From an uncultured Paracoccaceae bacterium (lineage in GTDB: Bacteria; Pseudomonadota; Alphaproteobacteria; Rhodobacterales; Rhodobacteraceae): a stretch of 13,734 nucleotides of DNA. A program made the translations under genes and the position numbers. Shown one piece after another: positions 1 to 6,120 of this stretch; within the stretch, counting starts at the first letter, position 1; each line of letters begins with the position of its first letter. The stretch is taken from contig CAKZNY010000206.1 of assembly GCA_937132145.1 (NCBI GenBank), positions 1 through 13,734 on the forward strand, written 5' to 3'. The notes under the pieces were generated by a model. The model saw nothing but the letters and a program-made list of their open reading frames with translations, was not told the origin of the DNA and ran no database searches.

Positions 1-68
1 GTGCTGGCACTGCTTTTTGGGAACCGCTTTACGAGGCTTATGAAAAGAAGAAACAGGTTAAATCTTAA
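1..68 (+). CDS. C-terminal end of an unrecognised upstream gene (partial)
   Basis: Reading from base 3, an open frame runs without a stop to TAA at 66-68 and gives 21 residues that begin AGTAFWEPLYEAYEKKK and end QVKS. The aromatic-rich stretch followed by a lysine-rich tail looks like a genuine protein C-terminus, and the stop lies just 6 nt before a perfect inverted repeat, a common position for such elements. The start and most of the gene lie outside the window, so no function can be given. The neighbouring cobalamin genes make a cobalt or B12 role possible, but nothing in these residues shows it. Confidence 0.5.
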   Translation, partial: AGTAFWEPLYEAYEKKKQVKS

Positions 69-74
69 TAGCAA

Positions 75-152
75 GCGTAGGGTGTGCGGTTCCCGCGCAC
101 CATTCAACACCTCCACCCTCGCAATGGTGCGCGGGAACCGCACACCCTACGC
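75..152. repeat. Perfect 30-bp inverted repeat with 18-nt spacer (REPIN-like element)
   Basis: The left arm 75-104 begins GCGTAGGGTGTGCGG. The right arm 123-152 is its exact reverse complement over 30 bases and ends CACACCCTACGC. The spacer is 105-122. Each arm is itself an imperfect palindrome (GGTGTGCG...CGCGCACC), so two REP-like units face each other. That architecture is described for REPINs, which are mobilised in trans by RAYT transposases. As RNA it would form a very stable hairpin and could end or protect the upstream transcript, but no T-run follows on either side, so it is not a standard intrinsic terminator. Interspersed repeats with a TAGGGTG...CACCCTA outline are common in proteobacteria. 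Confidence 0.85.
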
Positions 153-234
153 ATCGTGCAATGCCGATATATAATCGCGATTGTAGCCATATTCCATCGC
201 CACTCGCCCAAAAACGACATCCAAAATCGTACAT

Positions 235-267
235 ACGTGTTGTGCACGGGTTGTGTACGGGTTGTGC
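235..267. repeat. Three tandem copies of an 11-bp repeat
   Basis: The copies are ACGTGTTGTGC (235-245), ACGGGTTGTGT (246-256) and ACGGGTTGTGC (257-267), so at most one or two positions differ between any two. An 11-bp period puts each copy on about the same face of the helix, which suits a regulator binding in several adjacent positions. It lies about 220 bp upstream of the first gene of the operon. The function is inferred; short tandem repeats can also arise by slippage. Confidence 0.6.
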
Positions 268-345
268 ATAGCCCAATCCGCCTGAAATCTGTCGCAAACG
301 GCCTTGCGCCGCCGCCCTCGCCCCCCTACAAACGACCCCATAGAC

Positions 346-422
346 GGTGCCCCTCGGGGCTGAAAGCGCGTCCGGACAAGGCCGACCCAAATAGGGGGCT
401 GAAGCCGGAACTGTCAGGTGCC
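346..422 (+). promoter_or_regulatory. Possible degenerate or shortened cobalamin riboswitch
   Basis: The segment opens with GGTGCCCCTCGGGGCTGAAA (346-365), a small hairpin followed by purines that resembles the 5' arm of cobalamin riboswitches. Bases 396-414 match 15 of 19 positions of the conserved core GGGCTGCCCCCGCAACTGT. GTCAGG at 413-418 resembles the closing box GTCAGGAGACC. The distance between the hairpin and the core is in the usual range. However, the B12 box GCCACTG and the GGGAA segment are missing, so a functional aptamer cannot be claimed. The position just upstream of cobalamin genes supports the idea. It may be a remnant with an internal deletion, a divergent variant, or chance. 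Confidence 0.3.
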
Positions 423-471
423 AGATAATGGCGACATTAAGCGTTTTCTTCCATGGTGGACCGATGAAACC

Positions 472-478
472 GGAAGGA
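472..478 (+). promoter_or_regulatory. Ribosome-binding site that sets the start of the small membrane protein
   Basis: GGAAGGA lies 8 nt before ATG 487. It favours this start over an in-frame GTG at 418, which has no comparable site and would put a charged 23-residue stretch in front of an otherwise clear signal peptide. Confidence 0.65.
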
Positions 479-486
479 AAAACACA

Positions 487-639
487 ATGCGAATTCTTAT
501 TGCTCTAGCAACCCTAACTGCCACACCGGCCTTTGCACATTCCGCTGCGGGCGGCGTGCATGTCCCGCATCTGGCCTACCTTGTCGCTGTCGGCGCAGGC
601 GTATTCGCGCTGGCGGCTTATAACGCCATAAAGCGCTGA
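487..639 (+). CDS. Small exported or membrane protein with histidines, unknown function
   Basis: This is a 50-residue protein. Residues 1-17 form a typical signal peptide (MRILIALATLTATPAFA, with an AFA cleavage motif). A short segment with His18, His24 and His27 follows, then a hydrophobic helix at about 29-46 and the basic end NAIKR. The mature part would be a single-pass membrane peptide with a histidine-containing periplasmic tail, which could bind a metal. It stands 4 nt upstream of cbiX, whose start has no clear Shine-Dalgarno, so translation of the two is probably coupled. By size and context it recalls small cobalt-uptake partners such as CbtB, but I do not recognise the CbtB motif and assign no family. 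A cobalt-handling role is inferred from context only. Confidence 0.65.
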   Translation: MRILIALATLTATPAFAHSAAGGVHVPHLAYLVAVGAGVFALAAYNAIKR

Positions 640-643
640 AATC

Positions 644-1738
644 ATGGCTAAATATGGTGTTATGGTCTGCGGGCACGGCTCTCGCAGTCAGGCGGCTGTG
701 GACGAGTTCGCGCAGGTGGCCGAGGGTTTGAAATCCCATTTCCCCGACTGGGAAGTGGATTACGGATACCTTGAATTTGCCAATCCCGTCATGCGCGATG
801 GCTTGGATAATCTACGCAAAGCAGGCTGCGATCACATCCTTGCCGTGCCGGGCATGTTGTTCGCCGCGATGCACGCCAAGAACGATATCCCGACGGTGTT
901 GAACACCTATGCGGCCAAACACGGAATCACCGTGGAATACGGGCGCGAGCTGGGGGTGGATGCCAAAATGCTGACCGCCGCCTCGGATCGCATTAAGGAA
1001 GCGGTTGATAAGGCCAATGCTGAACATGGCGAGCTGCCGCTGCACGAGACCTGTCTGGTTGTCATCGGGCGCGGCGCGTCGGACCCTGATGCCAACGGCA
1101 ACGTCGCCAAGGTTGCGCGTATGTTGCAAGAGGGGATGGGCTTTGGCTGGATCGAAGTCGGCTATTCCGGCGTGACCTTCCCGCTGGTTGAACCCTGCCT
1201 CGATCACGTCGCCAAGCTTGGTTACAAACGGGTTATCGTGTTTCCGTACTTCCTGTTCGCAGGCGTTCTGATCGACCGTATTTACGGTTTCACAGACGAG
1301 GCATCGGCCAAATACCCCGCGATTAATTTCATCAAGGCGGGCTATTTGAACGACCACCCCAAGGTGATCGAGACCTTCGCCGAACGGGTTCGCGAGATAC
1401 TTGAGGGGTCCAACAATATGAACTGCGGCCTGTGCAAATACCGCGAGCAGATCTTGGGTTTTGAGGCCGAGCAAGGCATGCCGCAGGAAAGCCACCACCA
1501 CCACGTTGAGGGCCAAGGCGCCAACGCGCCGGGTGCGACGGTGGAAACCTGCGATCTGTGTGATGACTTCTGCACCGGAGCTTGCCGTCTGGATATGGAT
1601 CATGATCACGAACATACGCACGCGCATTCGCATAGCCACGATCACCCTCATGACCACGATCACGCGCATCCCGAGTACCCGCAAGCGGATCACCCGCTTG
1701 GGCCTGAATCTGTGCGTAAACGGCTGAAAAACGGATGA
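644..1738 (+). CDS. cbiX: Sirohydrochlorin cobaltochelatase CbiX, long form with Cys- and His-rich tail
   Basis: The 364-residue protein inserts Co2+ into sirohydrochlorin in the early-cobalt branch of B12 synthesis, in the cytoplasm. The N-terminal chelatase domain (about 1-125) has CGHGSR with His11 and MHAKNDIP with His77, the usual metal-site histidines. A second, degenerate chelatase domain (about 134-255) has VIGRGASDPDANG and YFLFAGVLIDRI, as in long CbiX proteins. The tail holds MNCGLC (259-264), the MXCXXC motif reported to carry a 4Fe-4S cluster in CbiX-L. It also has HHHH (284-287), four more cysteines (303, 306, 310, 314) and an X-His run at 319-342 with twelve histidines, probably for metal storage or delivery. 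The ATG lies 4 nt after the small membrane protein gene, and the TGA overlaps the cobH start. Confidence 0.93.
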   Translation: MAKYGVMVCGHGSRSQAAVDEFAQVAEGLKSHFPDWEVDYGYLEFANPVMRDGLDNLRKAGCDHILAVPGMLFAAMHAKNDIPTVLNTYAAKHGITVEYGRELGVDAKMLTAASDRIKEAVDKANAEHGELPLHETCLVVIGRGASDPDANGNVAKVARMLQEGMGFGWIEVGYSGVTFPLVEPCLDHVAKLGYKRVIVFPYFLFAGVLIDRIYGFTDEASAKYPAINFIKAGYLNDHPKVIETFAERVREILEGSNNMNCGLCKYREQILGFEAEQGMPQESHHHHVEGQGANAPGATVETCDLCDDFCTGACRLDMDHDHEHTHAHSHSHDHPHDHDHAHPEYPQADHPLGPESVRKRLKNG

Positions 1739-2370
1739 TGGACTACGAAAAATCCCCCTCGGCGATCTACGCCCAATCCTTTGCGACGGTACGCGCAGAG
1801 GCGGATTTTTCGTGTTTGCCGCATGATTTACACCCCGTCGCCATCCGTCTGATCCACGCTTGCGGGATGGTGGATATCGTCAACGATCTGGCGTTCTCGG
1901 CGGATGTGCACGCGGCGGCGATGTCGGCGATTTCAAGCGGTGCACCGATACTCTGCGATGTGGAAATGGTCGGAGCGGGGATTATTCGCCGTTACCTTTC
2001 GGGTAACGAGGTTATTGTTACACTGAACGACCCACGCACAGCGGGGCTGGCGGAAACGCTTGGAACGACACGCTCGGCGGCGGCGGTGGAGCTGTGGCGA
2101 GACCACATCGAAGGGGCGGTTGTGGCCATTGGCAATGCTCCGACAGCGCTTTTCCATCTGTTGGAACGGCTGGACGAGGGTTGGCCGAAACCTGCCGCGA
2201 TTCTGGGTTTTCCAGTGGGATTCGTCGGCGCGGCTGAGAGCAAGGCAGAACTGGCCGCCAACCCGCGTGGTGTGCCGTTTTTGACCCTTCAAGGGCGACG
2301 TGGTGGATCGGCGATGGCGTCGGCTGCCGTGAATGCAATGGCGGCGGGTTTGCCGGAGGAACGGAATTGA
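1735..2370 (+). CDS. cobH: Precorrin-8X / cobalt-precorrin-8 methylmutase
   Basis: The 211-residue enzyme moves the methyl group from C11 to C12 of the ring, giving hydrogenobyrinate or cobyrinate. The length fits the CobH/CbiC family. RLIHACGMVD holds the conserved histidine (His41 with this start) that protonates the substrate. GNAPTALF, ILGFPVGFVGAAESK and GRRGGSAMASAAVNA are family signatures. The first ATG (1735) overlaps the cbiX stop as ATGA; a second ATG follows directly at 1738, so the exact first residue is uncertain by one. The gene should be translationally coupled to cbiX. Its stop codon opens the short motif shared with the cobJ/cobM junction. Confidence 0.95.
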   Translation: MMDYEKSPSAIYAQSFATVRAEADFSCLPHDLHPVAIRLIHACGMVDIVNDLAFSADVHAAAMSAISSGAPILCDVEMVGAGIIRRYLSGNEVIVTLNDPRTAGLAETLGTTRSAAAVELWRDHIEGAVVAIGNAPTALFHLLERLDEGWPKPAAILGFPVGFVGAAESKAELAANPRGVPFLTLQGRRGGSAMASAAVNAMAAGLPEERN

Positions 2371-2390
2371 GTATTTTTGCAAAGAAGAAG
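2368..2390 (+). repeat. Intergenic motif, copy 1 (cobH/cobL junction)
   Basis: The motif starts on the cobH stop codon: TGAGTATTTTTG is followed by CAAAGAAGAAG. It matches the stretch at 6093-6115 at 19 of 23 positions, and the first 12 are identical. It fills most of the 31-nt gap before cobL and ends in a purine-rich stretch that may serve in ribosome binding. Confidence 0.6.
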
Positions 2391-2401
2391 GGCGGATTTT
2401 T

Positions 2402-3601
2402 ATGACCCCTTGGCTACATATAGTTGGTATCGGGGAGGATGGCCTGGAGGGGCTGACCCCTGCCACGCGGGCTGTTATCGAGGCTGCCGAGGTGATTATC
2501 GGCGGGGCGCGGCATCATGTGCTGGCGGGGAACAATGGCGCTGAGATGCTGGAGTGGCCCTCGCCTTTCGATGCGCTGATCGGCGAGCTGGAGTTGCGGC
2601 GTGGCAAGCGGGTCGTGGTTTTGGCGACGGGGGATCCGTTGTGGTTCTCGGTCGGGGCGCGGATCGGGCGGAGCATTTCGGCCTCCGAGATTACCTATCA
2701 TCCGCAGGTTTCGGCGTTTCAGTTGGCGGCGGCCCGGATGGGCTGGAGCATGGCGGATTTGGAAACCCTGACGGTGCATGGCCGCCCTGTGGAGCAGATG
2801 ATTGCCTTCATCCAACCGGATGTGCGGTTGTTGATCCTGACGACGGGCGAGGAAACGCCAGCCCAGATCGCGGCGTTCCTGACGGCGCGGGGATTCGGGC
2901 AAAGTCGGATGACGGTTCTGGCTGCGATGGGTGGTTCAGGCGAGCAGCGGTTTGATGGGTTGGCCGCGGATTGGAACCACGAGGTTCCGGCGTTCAATAC
3001 GCTGGCGGTCGAGTGCATCGCGGCCCCTGACGCGGCCTTGTTACCGCGTGTTCCGGGCCTGTCGGACGAGGTGTTTATCCACGATGGCACCATGACGAAA
3101 CGCGAGGTGCGGGCCGCGACGTTGGCCAAGCTGATGCCGATGCGCGGGGCGCTGTTGTGGGATGTTGGCACGGGCTGTGGCTCGGTCGCGGTGGAATGGA
3201 TGCGGGCGGCGCGGTATGCGAGCGCGATCGGGATTGAACCGCGCGCGGATCGCCGCACGATGGCGGCGGGGAATGCGCAGGCGCTGGGTGTTCCGGCCTT
3301 GAAACTGGTCGATGGGTATGTGCCTGCGGCACTCGAAGGACTGGCTGCGCCAGACGCTATTTTTATTGGTGGCGGCCTGTCACGTGACACATTTACCGCC
3401 TGTTGGGCAGCCCTGCGGCCGTTGGGGCGGTTGGTGGCGAATGCCGTAACGCTTGAGAGCGAGGCCCTGTTGGTCGAGCTTTACAAGGAGTTCGGCGGCG
3501 ATCTGGTGCAGATATCGGTGAACCGTGCGGAGCCTCTGGGTTCGTTAACCAGTTGGAAACCTTTGCGCCCTGTCACCCAATGGAGTTTGATTAAAAGATG
3601 A
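2402..3601 (+). CDS. cobL: Precorrin-6Y C5,15-methyltransferase (decarboxylating), CbiE-CbiT fusion
   Basis: The 399-residue bifunctional enzyme methylates C5 and C15 of the ring and removes the acetate carboxyl on C12. The N-terminal CbiE-like tetrapyrrole methylase domain (about 1-205) shows WLHIVGIGEDG and LATGDPLWFSVG. The C-terminal CbiT-like domain (about 215-399) has DGTMTKREVRA (228-238), the Rossmann S-adenosylmethionine motif DVGTGCGSVAVE (254-265) and FIGGG (321-325). The length is close to CobL of the aerobic pathway. ATG 2402 is chosen because family homology begins at once (TPWLHIVGIG); an upstream in-frame ATG at 2333 lies inside cobH and would add 23 unrelated residues. The stop overlaps the cobI start as ATGA. 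Confidence 0.94.
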   Translation: MTPWLHIVGIGEDGLEGLTPATRAVIEAAEVIIGGARHHVLAGNNGAEMLEWPSPFDALIGELELRRGKRVVVLATGDPLWFSVGARIGRSISASEITYHPQVSAFQLAAARMGWSMADLETLTVHGRPVEQMIAFIQPDVRLLILTTGEETPAQIAAFLTARGFGQSRMTVLAAMGGSGEQRFDGLAADWNHEVPAFNTLAVECIAAPDAALLPRVPGLSDEVFIHDGTMTKREVRAATLAKLMPMRGALLWDVGTGCGSVAVEWMRAARYASAIGIEPRADRRTMAAGNAQALGVPALKLVDGYVPAALEGLAAPDAIFIGGGLSRDTFTACWAALRPLGRLVANAVTLESEALLVELYKEFGGDLVQISVNRAEPLGSLTSWKPLRPVTQWSLIKR

Positions 3602-4302
3602 GTGGTACGTTGTATGGTATCGGCCTTGGCCCCGGTGATCCGGAGTTGATGACGCTGAAGGCTTACCGCCTGATTTCCGGCGCTGAAGTGGTGGCGTATC
3701 CGGCGCTGGAAGATGGCGAGAGTTTCGCGCGCTCCATCGCGGCGGATGTGATTCCGCCGGATGCAGTCGAGATTACGATTCACATTCCGATGACGGTTGA
3801 GCGTGGCCCTGCGCAGGCGGCATATGACAAAGGTGCTGCGGATATTGCGCAGCATCTGGACGCTGGTCGTGATGTGGTGGTGCTGTGCGAGGGGGATCCG
3901 TTTTTCTATGGTTCCTTCATGTACCTGTTCGCGCGGCTTGCCGGAAAATACGAAACGGAAGTTGTGCCCGGGGTGACGTCTGTGACTACATGCGCCGCTG
4001 TCTCTGGCCGTCCGCTGGCCGCCCGTAACGAAGTGTTAACCATAATTCCGGGGCCTTTGGACGAGGCGGATATGCAGGCGCGTATTGCGGCTGCCGAGGC
4101 TGTGGTGATTATGAAGGTGGGCCGTCACTTGCCTAAAATTCGCAAAGTGCTGGACGCTTTGGGTCTTACCGAACACGCTACCTATGTGGAGCGCGCCAGT
4201 CTGCCATCGCAGCTTGTTGTGCCGCTGGAAGGCGCGCCTTGTGAAGCGCCCTATTTCTCGATGATCCTTGTTACGAAAGGCCAAGACCCGTGGTTGAACT
4301 AA
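3598..4302 (+). CDS. cobI: Precorrin-2 / cobalt-factor II C20-methyltransferase
   Basis: The 234-residue S-adenosylmethionine-dependent enzyme adds the C20 methyl group, the first ring methylation after precorrin-2. GIGLGPGDPELMTLKA (7-22), LCEGDPFFYGSFMYL (96-110), VVPGVTSVTTCAA (122-134) and MKVGRHLPKI (172-181) are typical of CobI/CbiL. The sequence alone does not tell whether it prefers the metal-free or the cobalt-loaded substrate; CbiX in the same operon makes the cobalt form plausible. The start overlaps the cobL stop by 4 nt, and the 3' end overlaps the next gene by 13 nt. Confidence 0.94.
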   Translation: MSGTLYGIGLGPGDPELMTLKAYRLISGAEVVAYPALEDGESFARSIAADVIPPDAVEITIHIPMTVERGPAQAAYDKGAADIAQHLDAGRDVVVLCEGDPFFYGSFMYLFARLAGKYETEVVPGVTSVTTCAAVSGRPLAARNEVLTIIPGPLDEADMQARIAAAEAVVIMKVGRHLPKIRKVLDALGLTEHATYVERASLPSQLVVPLEGAPCEAPYFSMILVTKGQDPWLN

Positions 4303-6095
4303 ATCCTGTTGTTGTATGTCTGTCCCGATCCGGTCAGGCGACGGCTTTTCGCATTGCCGCCGCGATCGGCGCGTCTGTGCATGGTCGTGAAGGGCGCTGT
4401 GACCGCGCCGATGCGTATTTCCCGAACGCTCTGGAGCATGTGCGAATGCTGTTTCAGGCCGGACATCCGGTAATCGGTGTTTGTGCGGCGGGCATTCTGG
4501 TGCGGGCGGTGGCGCCTGTGCTGGTCGATAAGCTAACCGAGCCGCCCGTGATTGCGGTGCCGGACGATGGCTCCGTCGTTATTCCGTTGCTGGGCGGGCA
4601 CCATGGTGCCAACCGTTTGGCCAAGCAGATTGCCGAAGTTTTGGGGGGGCATGCGGCGATCACAACCGCTGGCGATGTGGCGCTGGGCGTGGCGTTGGAT
4701 GAGCCGCCTGTGGGCTGGCGTTTGAAGAACCCCGAGGATGCGAAATCGGTGATGGTGGCGATGCTCTCGGGGGAAAAGCCGATTATCGAGGGCGAGAATA
4801 TCTGGGATTTGGAAACCGGTGACGGGCCGGTGCGTTTGGTAACATCGGAGGCGCCTGCTGACGCAGGCGCGGGTACGCTCGTTTACCACCCACAACGCTT
4901 TGTCTTGGGGCTTGGTTGTGCGCGGGGTTGCGACGTTTCCGAAATGTGGGATTTGGTGCAGGGCGTGCTGGCCGGGGCGAATATCGCGCCTGAGGCGGTG
5001 GCCTGTGTGACCTCGCTGGACCTGAAAGGGGATGAGCCTGCGATGATAGAAACGGCGCGGCGTTTGGGCGTGCCTTATCGGCTGTTCGATGCGGCAGCGT
5101 TGGAGGCGGAGGCCTCGCGTTTGGCGAACCCGTCGGATGTGGTTTTTGCCGAGGTCGGTTGCCACGGTGTTGCGGAGGGGGCGGCGTTGGCGGCGGCCGG
5201 TTTGGACGCGGTGTTGGTTGTCGAGAAGGTTAAGACGGCAAACGCAACCTGCGCTTTGGCGCGTTCGCCGGAGGTTATTTGCGAAATGGCGGGTCGTTCG
5301 CGCGGCAAGTTGTCGATTGTCGGTATCGGGCCGGGGCAACATTCGTGGCGCACGCCGGAGGCTAGCCAGTTGATTGCGCAGGCCGAGGAGCTGGTAGGAT
5401 ACGGGATGTATATCGACATTCTTGGACCACTTGCGGCGGGTAAAACCCGTTCCGATTTTCCGTTGGGGGGCGAGGAAGACCGTTGCCGTTATGCGTTGGA
5501 ACAGGCAGGCAAAGGTAAGAATATCGCGCTCATCTGTTCGGGCGATGCAGGCATTTATGCGATGGGTGCGCTGGTATTTGAATTGCTGGACCGTGGGCCG
5601 GAGAAGATGGGCGTTTCTGATGCGGCGCGGCGGGTCGAGGTGGTTTCGGCCCCCGGTGTGTCTGCGTTGCAAGGGGCTGCGGCGCGGGCTGGTGCGCCGC
5701 TGGGGCATGATTTCTGTGCGATTTCGCTTAGCGATTTATTGACACCGCGCGAGGATATTCTCAAACGCTTGAAAGCGGCTGCGGAGGGGGATTTCGTGAT
5801 CGCCTTCTATAACCCCGTTTCTAAACGCCGCCGCACGCTGTTGGCCGAGGCGCGGGATATTTTGTTGCAACATCGCCCTGCCGATACACCTGTGATGCTG
5901 GCCTCTAGTCTTGGGCGGCCGGAGGAGTATGTGCGCTATCGGAAATTATCCGAGCTTGATGTGGATGAGGTGGATATGCTGACGGTTGTGCTGGTTGGCT
6001 CGTCGAATTCGAAGTTGGCGGAGTTGGGCGAGGGGCCTCGGATGTATACGCCTCGGGGGTATGCGAGGAAGATAGACGGGGATTTGGCGAAGTGA
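4290..6095 (+). CDS. cobJ: CbiG-CobJ fusion: cobalt-precorrin-5A hydrolase and precorrin-3B C17-methyltransferase
   Basis: The 601-residue protein joins two activities. Residues 1-335 are CbiG-like: the N-terminal part has VIGVCAAGILVRAVAPVL (61-78) and LLGGHHGANRLA (100-111); the C-terminal part, related to CobE, has GLGCARGCD (207-215) and AEVGCHGVAEGAAL (287-300). CbiG opens the delta-lactone and releases acetaldehyde in the early-cobalt route. Residues 340-601 are CobJ/CbiH, the ring-contracting C17 methylase, with LSIVGIGPGQ, SGDAGIYAMG (417-426), SAPGVSALQGAAARAGAPLG (453-472), ISLSDLLTPRE and IAFYNPVSKRR. The GTG start at 4290 lies inside cobI, with AAAGG 9 nt upstream. No internal stop or frameshift separates the halves. 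Such fusions are known in alphaproteobacteria. Confidence 0.92.
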   Translation: MVELNPVVVCLSRSGQATAFRIAAAIGASVHGREGRCDRADAYFPNALEHVRMLFQAGHPVIGVCAAGILVRAVAPVLVDKLTEPPVIAVPDDGSVVIPLLGGHHGANRLAKQIAEVLGGHAAITTAGDVALGVALDEPPVGWRLKNPEDAKSVMVAMLSGEKPIIEGENIWDLETGDGPVRLVTSEAPADAGAGTLVYHPQRFVLGLGCARGCDVSEMWDLVQGVLAGANIAPEAVACVTSLDLKGDEPAMIETARRLGVPYRLFDAAALEAEASRLANPSDVVFAEVGCHGVAEGAALAAAGLDAVLVVEKVKTANATCALARSPEVICEMAGRSRGKLSIVGIGPGQHSWRTPEASQLIAQAEELVGYGMYIDILGPLAAGKTRSDFPLGGEEDRCRYALEQAGKGKNIALICSGDAGIYAMGALVFELLDRGPEKMGVSDAARRVEVVSAPGVSALQGAAARAGAPLGHDFCAISLSDLLTPREDILKRLKAAAEGDFVIAFYNPVSKRRRTLLAEARDILLQHRPADTPVMLASSLGRPEEYVRYRKLSELDVDEVDMLTVVLVGSSNSKLAELGEGPRMYTPRGYARKIDGDLAK

Positions 6096-6115
6096 GTATT
6101 TTTGAAAGCGAGAAG
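6093..6115 (+). repeat. Intergenic motif, copy 2 (cobJ/cobM junction)
   Basis: TGAGTATTTTTG, again opening on the upstream stop codon, is followed by AAAGCGAGAAG. It matches 2368-2390 at 19 of 23 positions and fills nearly all of the 25-nt gap before cobM. The GAGAAG part is positioned to act as the cobM ribosome-binding site. Confidence 0.6.
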
Positions 6116-6120
6116 TTGGC

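Larger units (their letters stand above)
153..486. other. Gene-free leader region upstream of the cobalamin operon
   Basis: No reading frame here has both a convincing start and a protein-like sequence; the small frames on both strands overlap the repeats and have arginine- and proline-rich composition. The stretch holds a TATAAT hexamer (170-175) overlapping the palindrome AATCGCGATT (173-182), a three-copy 11-bp direct repeat (235-267) and a riboswitch-like stretch (346-422). The last part (423-486) leads to the ribosome-binding site of the first small gene. The operon promoter should lie here, but I could not fix it: no good -35 box precedes the TATAAT. Confidence 0.6.

Noticed and set aside
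58..428. Overlapping small frames on both strands in the region before the operon
   Set aside because: They run through the inverted repeat and the tandem repeat, lack good ribosome-binding sites and show low-complexity composition.
418..486. GTG 418 as an earlier start of the small membrane protein
   Set aside because: It would bury the signal peptide behind 23 charged residues; ATG 487 has a better ribosome-binding site.
1616..1671. Repetitive CAT/CAC-rich stretch in cbiX as a tandem DNA repeat
   Set aside because: The periodicity comes from alternating X-His codons of the metal-binding tail, and unit sequences differ at DNA level.
812..1693. 293-residue open frame on the - strand inside cbiX
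   Set aside because: It is antisense to a gene with clear family motifs, and its His/Arg/Val-rich sequence simply mirrors cbiX codons.
2333..2401. ATG 2333 as an earlier start of cobL
   Set aside because: It lies inside cobH and adds 23 residues without family homology before the conserved start TPWLHIVGIG.
4533..5708. 391-residue open frame on the - strand inside the cbiG-cobJ gene
   Set aside because: Arginine- and histidine-rich with no recognisable motif; a typical by-product of codon bias opposite a real gene.
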